A stretch of DNA of 64,000 bases from Betaproteobacteria bacterium TMED22 (lineage in GTDB: Bacteria > Pseudomonadota > Gammaproteobacteria > Burkholderiales > Eutrophovitaceae), in the NCBI GenBank assembly GCA_002167745.1, contig NHCB01000016.1, forward strand, positions 1 to 64,000, given 5' to 3'. Below are positions 57,045-64,000 of the stretch, piece by piece. The notes beneath the pieces were generated by a model, which was not told the DNA's origin, did no database searches, and saw nothing but the letters and a program-made list of their open reading frames with translations. Each line of letters starts with the position of its first letter. The stretch's first letter is position 1. The translations under genes and the position numbers were made by a program.

Positions 57045-58403
57045 ATGAAAATATATGTGGCAGGGCAGTTTTTTATTATTAATCTAGTTATATCGTTCCT
57101 CTTTGCAACTGGCGTTCAAGCCGCTGCGGTCCCAGCAAAACCGTCCATATTTCAACATACGCTCGCTAACGGCTTAGAGATCATCGTTAAGCCTGATCAC
57201 CGCTCTCCTGTCGCTGCCATAATGGTTTGGTACCGCGCTGGCAGTATTGATGAGGTGAATGGACGCACAGGGATCGCTCATTTGCTCGAGCACATGATGT
57301 TTCAGGGTACAGAAACGGTCGGCCCGGGAGATCACGCAAGGAAAATTGCCGCGACGGGTGGCCGGTCAAATGCGTTTACATCTACTGACTACACTGGTTA
57401 TTTGCAAGAGCTCCATAGTTCAGAACTTGAGTTAGCCATGCAACTTGAAGCAGATCGGATGGAAAATTTGTTGTTGCGTGATAAAGAATTCAATAATGAG
57501 TTACGGGTAGTGATGGAAGAGAGACGACAAAGAGTCGACGACAACCCTCGGGGGTTACTCATGGAGCAGCTAGCTGCTGCAATGTACGTGGCGCATCCTT
57601 ACAGAACTCCTATTGTAGGTTGGATGAATGACCTCGAACATTTAACAATCGAGGATGCTGCCGATTGGTACCGGCGATGGTATGTGCCTAATAATGCTGC
57701 TTTAGTCATTGCGGGAGATGTGGAGTCGGAGAATGTCGTTTTACTCGCGGAGAAGTATTTCGGAAGTATAAAATCCAAGATATTGCCGTCGAGAAAGCCA
57801 CAGGAAGAGCCAGTGCGTCGCGGTAGTCGCAGAGTCACGGTGCAGGCAAATACCACTCTACAGTCGCAAATCATTGCTTACTCAGCGCCAAAATTATCAG
57901 ACGTTGAAGCGGATTGGGAGCCTTACGCATTATATTTATTAGCGGGAGTGCTCGACGGCCACTCTGCAGCTCGATTGCATAAACGTTTAGTGTTGGAGGA
58001 AAAAATTGCACACTCAGTTAGCGTAAGTTACGATGGATTGAGACGAGGTCCAGGGGCATTCTATGTTTCATTCTCTCCTGTTGAGGGTCGTACTTTGACG
58101 GAGCTGGAAAACGGTTGGAACGACGAGATTCTCAAACTCACGGAAGGTGAGGTGAGTGACGCAGAATTAAATCGTGTTAAGGCCCAGGTGATTGCTGGCC
58201 AGGTTTTCTCGGGTGACTCAGTTCTCGGGCAAGCCAGTCGGATGGGTCGGATGTGGGCGATAGGATTTGCTCCAGATGCACCTGATGTAATCAACGAAAA
58301 ACTCAGTGCCATCACATCTCTCCAGGTTCAAGAGGTGGCAAAAAAATACTTGGTTGGGAGCCATACCACTTCAGCGATTCTTGAGCCAAACATTTCTAAT
58401 TAG
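57045..58403 (+). CDS. M16 zinc metallopeptidase, catalytic partner
   Basis: About 452 residues from ATG 57045 (the track uses GTG 57036). A signal peptide (IINLVISFLFATGVQAAA) sends it to the periplasm. The inverted zinc motif HLLEH is at 79-83, and the downstream glutamate ligand lies in VVMEERRQRVDDNP. The C-terminal M16 repeat is also present. It works with the next gene's product, which lacks the zinc site; together they form the usual two-subunit M16B enzyme. Peptide substrate unknown. Confidence 0.92.
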   Translation: MKIYVAGQFFIINLVISFLFATGVQAAAVPAKPSIFQHTLANGLEIIVKPDHRSPVAAIMVWYRAGSIDEVNGRTGIAHLLEHMMFQGTETVGPGDHARKIAATGGRSNAFTSTDYTGYLQELHSSELELAMQLEADRMENLLLRDKEFNNELRVVMEERRQRVDDNPRGLLMEQLAAAMYVAHPYRTPIVGWMNDLEHLTIEDAADWYRRWYVPNNAALVIAGDVESENVVLLAEKYFGSIKSKILPSRKPQEEPVRRGSRRVTVQANTTLQSQIIAYSAPKLSDVEADWEPYALYLLAGVLDGHSAARLHKRLVLEEKIAHSVSVSYDGLRRGPGAFYVSFSPVEGRTLTELENGWNDEILKLTEGEVSDAELNRVKAQVIAGQVFSGDSVLGQASRMGRMWAIGFAPDAPDVINEKLSAITSLQVQEVAKKYLVGSHTTSAILEPNISN

Positions 58404-58425
58404 GTTGTATTCGGGGAGTATTGTT

Positions 58426-59787
58426 ATGTTGAATGTCATGAAAGGCTTGCGTAATTTAACGGGTTCATATTCTCGAATCTTAGTCATTTTCGTCTGTTGC
58501 TATTCATCTGTTACCCACAGTCAAGTAAGGGAGCAGTGGGTGACTGATTCTGGTTCTAAGGTGATCTTCATTCAATCTTTAGGATTGCCAATGGTGGATG
58601 TCTCAGTGGATTTTTTTGCTGGAGCAGCCTTTGATCCGGCCGATAAACAAGGGTTAGCTCGACTAACAATGCAGTTACTCGATAAAGGAACGCACCAGTA
58701 TGATGAGTTTGCTATAGCGGAAAGACTGGCAACGAACGGATCTCAAATGAGCGGTAACTTTGATTTGGATCGATCGGGGGTGTCGTTAAGAAGCTTGTCC
58801 TATGACGAACCGTTGACGGATTCGATCTCGCTCCTATCCGAAATACTATCGAACCCAGTATTTCCAGCAGAGGTGTTGAATAGAGAAAAAGAAGTATCCA
58901 TTATTTCTTTGCGTGAGCGTAATACGCGGCCCAGTTCAATTGCGGCAAAATTGATGTCGGAGGCCTTGTTTGGTGAACATCCATATCGTTCTACAGGAAT
59001 TGGCACAGAGGAGACGATTGAATCTTTGGCGAGGAGCGATCTTGTGGGGTTTCATCAGAGGTTTTATAGAGCGAGTAATGCTGTGATAACAATCGTGGGC
59101 GATTTAGATGAGGAAAGGGCCAGGACGATCGCTGAAAACATAACGAACGGTCTACCAAAAGGCTCAATAGAACGCGAGCAATTACCAGATATCATGGCGA
59201 TAACTGAAGTGCAGGAGCTCATTATTCCTCATGATTCAGCGCAAGCTCATATTCGTATTGGTATGGTGGGGTTTAGACGCGGAGATCCAGATCATTTGCC
59301 ACTGGTATTAGCGAACCAAATACTCGGCGGCGGCGGAATGACCTCGATTCTGTATGACGAGCTGAGGGAACGTCGAGGAATGACTTATGGTGTGGGAAGT
59401 TATTTTAATCCGCTGAAAGATCCTGGAGCCTTTGTGGTAGCGTTTCAAACTAGAAAAGATCAAGCTTGGGAAGCATTAGATGTCACGCTAAATATTCTTA
59501 GGAAGTTTGTTGAGAGTGGTCCGGACGCTGAGCAGGTTGAGCGCGCGAAAAAATATTTCGTTGGTGCATTTGCTCTAAATGTTGATAGTAATGGTGAGTT
59601 ACTCGATTACTATTCAACGATCAATTTTTATGACCTGCCTCTCGATTATATTGACAGCTTCTCAAGTCGCGTTGAAGCGGTGACGCTTAATCAAATCAGA
59701 GATGCAATCAGTCGCCGGATGAGTTTGGATAAAGTCGTACGCATTATTGTCGGACCCGAAAAACCCTTAACTGAACCTAATGGCTAA
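58426..59787 (+). CDS. M16 family peptidase-like protein, zinc-free partner
   Basis: About 453 residues from ATG 58426, which has GGGGAG seven bases ahead; the track start (58306) lies inside the preceding gene. A signal-type N-terminus (ILVIFVCCYSSVTHSQ) precedes two M16 domains. Where the partner has HLLEH this protein reads RLTMQLL, so it cannot bind zinc and probably shapes the substrate chamber (R/Y pair region GGGGMTSILYDELRERRGMTYGVGS is present). Coupled to rsmD by an 8-base overlap. Confidence 0.9.
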   Translation: MLNVMKGLRNLTGSYSRILVIFVCCYSSVTHSQVREQWVTDSGSKVIFIQSLGLPMVDVSVDFFAGAAFDPADKQGLARLTMQLLDKGTHQYDEFAIAERLATNGSQMSGNFDLDRSGVSLRSLSYDEPLTDSISLLSEILSNPVFPAEVLNREKEVSIISLRERNTRPSSIAAKLMSEALFGEHPYRSTGIGTEETIESLARSDLVGFHQRFYRASNAVITIVGDLDEERARTIAENITNGLPKGSIEREQLPDIMAITEVQELIIPHDSAQAHIRIGMVGFRRGDPDHLPLVLANQILGGGGMTSILYDELRERRGMTYGVGSYFNPLKDPGAFVVAFQTRKDQAWEALDVTLNILRKFVESGPDAEQVERAKKYFVGAFALNVDSNGELLDYYSTINFYDLPLDYIDSFSSRVEAVTLNQIRDAISRRMSLDKVVRIIVGPEKPLTEPNG

Positions 59788-60322
59788 TACGGTTCGGGTC
59801 ATCGGTGGTGACTTGAGAGGTAGGACCTTGCGTTTTCCTGATCTGGAAGGGCTTAGGCCAACGCCAGATCGAGTGAGAGAAACTTTATTTAATTGGCTCG
59901 GACAGAGATTGGACGGTTCAGCTTGTCTAGATTTGTTTACTGGTAGCGCAGCCTTAGCCTTTGAAGCAGTTTCCCGAGGTGCTACTTGTGTAGATGCAGT
60001 TGATGTTAATGAGAAAGCGTGTGCGTCTGCCCAAGAGAATTGTCGTAAGGCTGAGGTCGCGAATATGACTGTCACGTGCTCGGAGGCAACTGATTTCCTT
60101 CGGCAGAATAAGAAAATTTTTGATGTCGTATTTTTGGATCCACCTTTTGCGGAAAATACGTTGATGGAGGCCGTATTAGCAGTTTTGCCGAGGCATCTCA
60201 GTAATGGATGTAGAATCTACGTAGAGTCGGCCCAATCTATCGAGGTCCCGCAGGATTTCAAACCGTTAAGGATAGCAAAGGCCGGTCGTGTTCACTTCGC
60301 TTTATGGGAGTTTCAAAGATAA
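59780..60322 (+). CDS. rsmD: 16S rRNA (guanine(966)-N2)-methyltransferase RsmD
   Basis: A 180-residue SAM methyltransferase. [16 protein letters not shown] at the start, [16 protein letters not shown], the SAM loop [20 protein letters not shown] and the catalytic FLDPPFAE (DPPF) are diagnostic. It modifies G966 of 16S rRNA. Its start overlaps the M16 gene; coaD begins 1 base after its stop. rsmD-coaD is a conserved pair. Confidence 0.96.
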   Translation: MANTVRVIGGDLRGRTLRFPDLEGLRPTPDRVRETLFNWLGQRLDGSACLDLFTGSAALAFEAVSRGATCVDAVDVNEKACASAQENCRKAEVANMTVTCSEATDFLRQNKKIFDVVFLDPPFAENTLMEAVLAVLPRHLSNGCRIYVESAQSIEVPQDFKPLRIAKAGRVHFALWEFQR

Positions 60323-60323
60323 G

Positions 60324-61090
<767 letters not shown>

Positions 61091-61091
61091 A

Positions 61092-61910
61092 TCATTTTTG
61101 ACATTTTGGACAGTAAAAAGATGATCTTTGTCCTAAAGTGATTGATTTAATAGTCGTCTCACATTTGCGACAAGGTTCTCCATCGCGCCCGTACACCATG
61201 TATTCTTGTTGGAAGTATCCTGTGGATCCGTCGGCTAAGTAAAAGTCCTGAAGACTGCTTCCTCCAGCTCGGATAGCTCTCTTAAGAGTTGTTTTGATTG
61301 CCGTAATCAAACGCTCGAGTTTTCGACGACTTACATCATTAGCGCGTCGACTCGGGCGTATGCCGGCGTGAAATAATGATTCGTTGGCATATATATTTCC
61401 GACGCCGGTAACAACTTGGTTATTCATTATCTGTAATTTGACGGCCGAGGATTTAGTTTGTAATTTTTGATGTAGAAAATCGCTGTTAAATTCGTCATCT
61501 AATGGTTCCGGACCCAGATGACTTATTAAGCGGTGATCGTTGGGGTTATTAGCAGTCCATATAAGTGCGCCAAATTTTCTTGGGTCTCGATACCGGATGA
61601 TATTGTTATTCGATACGTGAAGATCATAATGTTCGTGTTTAGTAGGAGTTTCGCTTGAGGGGTTCAGGACTCGCAGGCTGCCGGACATTCCGAGATGAAT
61701 GATCAACCAACCAGCGGAGCAGTCAATCAGAATGTATTTAGCCCTTCGAGTAATCGATGCGATTTTCAGGCCTGGTAATATCTTTCGAAGTTTCTGCGGA
61801 ATTGGCCACCTAAGCTGCAGATTACGAAGAACAATCTTCTCTATCGTTTGCCCTCTCAGAAAAGGCTCTATCCCTTGTTTGGTAATTTCAACTTCTGGCA
61901 ACTCGGGCAT
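61092..61910 (-). CDS. mutM: formamidopyrimidine-DNA glycosylase
   Basis: Removes 8-oxoguanine and FaPy lesions and nicks the strand. The 272 residues start MPELPEVEI with catalytic Pro2 and Glu3; the H2TH region has TGVGNIYANESLFHAGIRP with its Lys-equivalent positions, and the C-terminal zinc finger is CRKCETTIKSI...FYCPKC. The length is typical (269 in E. coli). Located after the coaD-ferredoxin pair as in Pseudomonas. Confidence 0.97.
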   Translation of the reverse strand: MPELPEVEITKQGIEPFLRGQTIEKIVLRNLQLRWPIPQKLRKILPGLKIASITRRAKYILIDCSAGWLIIHLGMSGSLRVLNPSSETPTKHEHYDLHVSNNNIIRYRDPRKFGALIWTANNPNDHRLISHLGPEPLDDEFNSDFLHQKLQTKSSAVKLQIMNNQVVTGVGNIYANESLFHAGIRPSRRANDVSRRKLERLITAIKTTLKRAIRAGGSSLQDFYLADGSTGYFQQEYMVYGRDGEPCRKCETTIKSITLGQRSSFYCPKCQK

Positions 61911-61926
61911 TAACTTAACCCCTTAT

Positions 61927-62784
61927 TCAAAGGGTGCGGGCGACCTCGTAAGGATCTATTAATCTTAGGCCCGCATCATGCCCTACTTTGTACACGATGT
62001 CTTCGTCGGATCGGATTAAGAGGTAGCCTTTTTCTGTTCTTTTTACTGATACGGTTACTTGGCGTCCATTTTCGAATGAGACCTCGATGTTGTCGTATTT
62101 AAAATCAGATGGTTGATTCGCGATAGTTGTCTCTGTAGCGGCAGTATATGGCCAACCCATTGCCCAAATCTTTATTTTGGAAGATGGGATCCCCGGTAAG
62201 TTTTCAGTTTCAGATATCATTGACCATAACCCATTGACCCCACGCTCTGCGCGCCAAGTCTTTGTTTTAAAAGCCACAGGAACTTCTTCGGCACCTAATA
62301 ATTTCCTGTCAACGACCTTGATAGGATCATAGGGCAAGTTATACCCATGATGTGTTTTCGTTAGGAAAATCCGATCATTCACCTGAACATACTGTTCATT
62401 GGTTACCTCATTGATATTGCCGAATTTAATCGTTTCTTGATCAAGAGTCACGGTATATTGTGATGGATTGAATCCATAGTTCCGAGAGGGTTTTTTAATC
62501 TCATTAATGATGGGCGCCTCTGCAAGATCAAGAACGAGTTTTATAACTTCAGAGTTTGCGCGCGCCCGAAATGGTTTTGTAATCGTCCAAGTGGTTGCAT
62601 TTCTTGAAAAGTCCATCGAGAAACTGTTATTTTTTACGATCGTAATGCGATCGATTTTGTTTTTATCTAAGCCGACGAGCTGCTCGGATTTAACGGACTC
62701 AGCGTCTTGATTCAAAAATAGATAAGCGCCTAGTAATGCAAGAACGCCAATTAGTAGCAGATTAAGTAAAAGTCGAGATTTCAT
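61927..62784 (-). CDS. DUF4340 protein, partner of the GldG-like gene
   Basis: About 285 residues from ATG 62784, which overlaps the previous stop as ATGA; the track's start at 62805 is earlier. It has one N-terminal helix (LLLNLLLIGVLALLGAYLFL) and a periplasmic domain with the repeated DUF4340 pattern (DRITIVKNNSFSMDFSRNATTWTITKPFRARANSEVIKLVLDL). DUF4340 genes commonly follow genes for an ABC-2 permease and a GldG-like auxiliary protein. The complex is thought to act at the envelope; substrate unknown. Confidence 0.85.
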   Translation of the reverse strand: MKSRLLLNLLLIGVLALLGAYLFLNQDAESVKSEQLVGLDKNKIDRITIVKNNSFSMDFSRNATTWTITKPFRARANSEVIKLVLDLAEAPIINEIKKPSRNYGFNPSQYTVTLDQETIKFGNINEVTNEQYVQVNDRIFLTKTHHGYNLPYDPIKVVDRKLLGAEEVPVAFKTKTWRAERGVNGLWSMISETENLPGIPSSKIKIWAMGWPYTAATETTIANQPSDFKYDNIEVSFENGRQVTVSVKRTEKGYLLIRSDEDIVYKVGHDAGLRLIDPYEVARTL

Positions 62785-64000
62785 GCCCTGCGTCGCAGCC
62801 ACCAAATTAGTGTCCCGGCGCTTAATAAGCCAATTGGCCCTGCAAATAAGAATCCTGAAACAATTAAGGATATTGCTAACGGCGGCAAATTTAACGACAT
62901 ATCGATTCTGGATTTAGGTGCAATCGATATCAACGCATCATCACCAGAGATCCAGTTGACAATATTGGTGATTAAATCAGAATTTCCCAGAGAAGCTAGG
63001 AACTCATTTGAAAATGCTTTTCCAGAGCCAACAATGACCACTCTTTGGCGTTTATCATCAATATTTCGCTCCATTGCGGCCGCTATTGTGATCGGCCCTT
63101 TGATATCTTCACCTTCTTCATAGGTGGCATTTTTGAGGCCGTGTGTTTCAATCCAACCTTGGGGCGCAACGGTGATTAATGGCGTAAAGCTATATCCAGT
63201 ATTGTTTGACTCGTAGATTCCTCGTGCGTAAGGGAAAACTGTATTAACAGTCATTAGCTCTGTCACGGGGTGATCAGCGTATTGCTGCGCAAGCGAAAAC
63301 GCTATCGAGCCATTCTGTGATCGAGCGCTGGGATCAATTACAACGCCGCCTGGTAATACGATGCCGAGAGTGTTAGCTATTGCATCTAACCCCGCGGTAG
63401 TTTCTTCGTCAATCATCCATAGCAAGTTACCACCGCCTTGAAGATATCTCTTTATTCGATTTACCTCTCCGGGGAGCAATGTAACTGTCGGCGCGCCGAT
63501 TACTAACACGGATTCATCAGGACTCAGGTCCTGCCCGGAAGCAAAATTTAAAATATCCAACTGAAAGCCGCGTGCAGAGAGTTTTTCCCCAAGATCACTC
63601 AGATCCTTACTCCCTTGTCTGGAGAAGTCGCCCTCGCCGTGACCGATTAGGGCAGTGATGACTTGTTGCTCCGTTCTCATTAGACGAATGAGTAGATTAG
63701 TTAGGTCTTGCTCGTTAAGCGTTTTTAGTTTTTCCGTGCGACCGTCTAGTTCAACAACTAATTCCCCGTTGACGGTGACTCCCGCTTTTTTTGCGGCAAA
63801 TGGATCCTCTCTAGGATTAACAAACGTAAATTGAAGGTTATTTTTTTCAAGCTGATAGGGTGTGAGAAAATTAACGATAGGCTGCCGTAAATCACCTTCA
63901 GCATCAGTGGTAACAAACGCGGTGATACTAATTGGCGCATCGATTTTCTTGAGTATTTCAACGGTCGCTGGAGAGAGCGTGTTTCGTTGGCTGTGCGTTA
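62781..64000 (-). CDS. GldG-like ABC transporter auxiliary protein, 5' end beyond window
   Basis: The track starts this gene at an internal Met (63680), but the same frame is open to the window edge. The added upstream part includes RNTLSPATVEILKKIDAPISITAF and LTPYQLEKNNLQFTFVNPREDPFAA, which is the N-terminal half of the ABC_transp_aux/GldG domain. The rest has ALIGHGEGD, GGNLLWMIDEET and a C-terminal membrane helix (AISLIVSGFLFAGPIGLLSAGTLIWWLRRRA). So the visible part is at least 405 codons. Genes for its ATPase and ABC-2 permease are expected just outside. The small ORF at 63758-63961 is a shadow of this gene. Confidence 0.85.
   Translation of the reverse strand, partial: THSQRNTLSPATVEILKKIDAPISITAFVTTDAEGDLRQPIVNFLTPYQLEKNNLQFTFVNPREDPFAAKKAGVTVNGELVVELDGRTEKLKTLNEQDLTNLLIRLMRTEQQVITALIGHGEGDFSRQGSKDLSDLGEKLSARGFQLDILNFASGQDLSPDESVLVIGAPTVTLLPGEVNRIKRYLQGGGNLLWMIDEETTAGLDAIANTLGIVLPGGVVIDPSARSQNGSIAFSLAQQYADHPVTELMTVNTVFPYARGIYESNNTGYSFTPLITVAPQGWIETHGLKNATYEEGEDIKGPITIAAAMERNIDDKRQRVVIVGSGKAFSNEFLASLGNSDLITNIVNWISGDDALISIAPKSRIDMSLNLPPLAISLIVSGFLFAGPIGLLSAGTLIWWLRRRA

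Noticed and set aside
58426-59787. Second M16 protein reported as an inactivated peptidase
   Set aside because: A zinc-free partner beside an active subunit is the usual M16B heterodimer arrangement.
63758-63961. 67-residue minus-strand ORF in the track
   Set aside because: It is out of frame inside the GldG-like gene, whose real frame stays open to the window edge and encodes a recognisable domain.

Overview
The window looks like ordinary chromosome from a Gram-negative gammaproteobacterium with an AT-leaning, compact genome, possibly a free-living aquatic lineage. Three things point there: gammaproteobacterial gene orders (lptFG/pepA/holC/valS, ruvX-pyrR-pyrB, glnA-ntrB-ntrC, rhodanese-grxC-secB-gpsA, ftsYEX-rpoH, rsmD-coaD-fdx-mutM), a SlmA nucleoid-occlusion factor, and an outer-membrane porin with LPS genes. 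Intergenic gaps are short and no stretch over 300 bases lacks a gene or gene remnant. I saw no rRNA, tRNA, CRISPR array, prophage or insertion sequence.

Layout. 0-9 kb: porin, then valS-holC-pepA on the minus strand, divergent from lptF-lptG, and an RDD membrane protein. 9-16 kb: a broken yqgE remnant, then ruvX-pyrR-pyrB, oligopeptidase A (prlC) and xthA. 14-19 kb: the nitrogen module glnA-ntrB-ntrC, with a readable sigma-54 promoter and two NtrC boxes, beside a rhodanese. 19-22.7 kb: uppP, thiC and fau. 22.7-30.3 kb: an LPS core block with waaA and waaC, then five or six glycosyltransferases including a GT17 protein. 30.3-36.5 kb: lipA-lipB-ybeD-dacA, then argB, a HAD nucleotidase, slmA and moeB. 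36.6-43 kb: ctpA-envC-gpmA, rhodanese-grxC-secB-gpsA and trmL. 43-45 kb: bioB-bioC. 45-53.4 kb: an aa3-type cytochrome oxidase cluster (coxB with fused cytochrome c, coxA, a 30-residue protein, ctaG, DUF2970, coxC, DUF2909, surf1, a membrane protein, cyoE, sco1). 53.4-61.9 kb: rpoH-ftsX-ftsE-ftsY, a pair of M16 peptidases, rsmD, coaD, a ferredoxin and mutM. 61.9-64 kb: DUF4340 and a GldG-like ABC auxiliary protein that runs off the window edge.

How the genes work together. Much of the window serves the envelope: LptF/G export LPS built by WaaA, WaaC and the glycosyltransferases; UppP recycles the lipid carrier; DacA, EnvC/FtsEX and CtpA act on peptidoglycan or periplasmic proteins. The cox block holds structural subunits and most copper and heme assembly factors, but no heme A synthase. 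NtrB/NtrC control glnA.

I did not find a convincing new multi-gene system. The points most worth a second look are: a yqgE gene reduced to a frameshifted stub ahead of ruvX; a DacA homologue that keeps its SxxK motif but has lost the SxN serine and the KTG motif; the complete glnA enhancer-promoter layout; the missing ctaA in the cox cluster; and the glycosyltransferase block, which contains an unclassified protein and a GT17 enzyme. Most annotations rest on recognising motifs and gene order by eye; no database search was possible.
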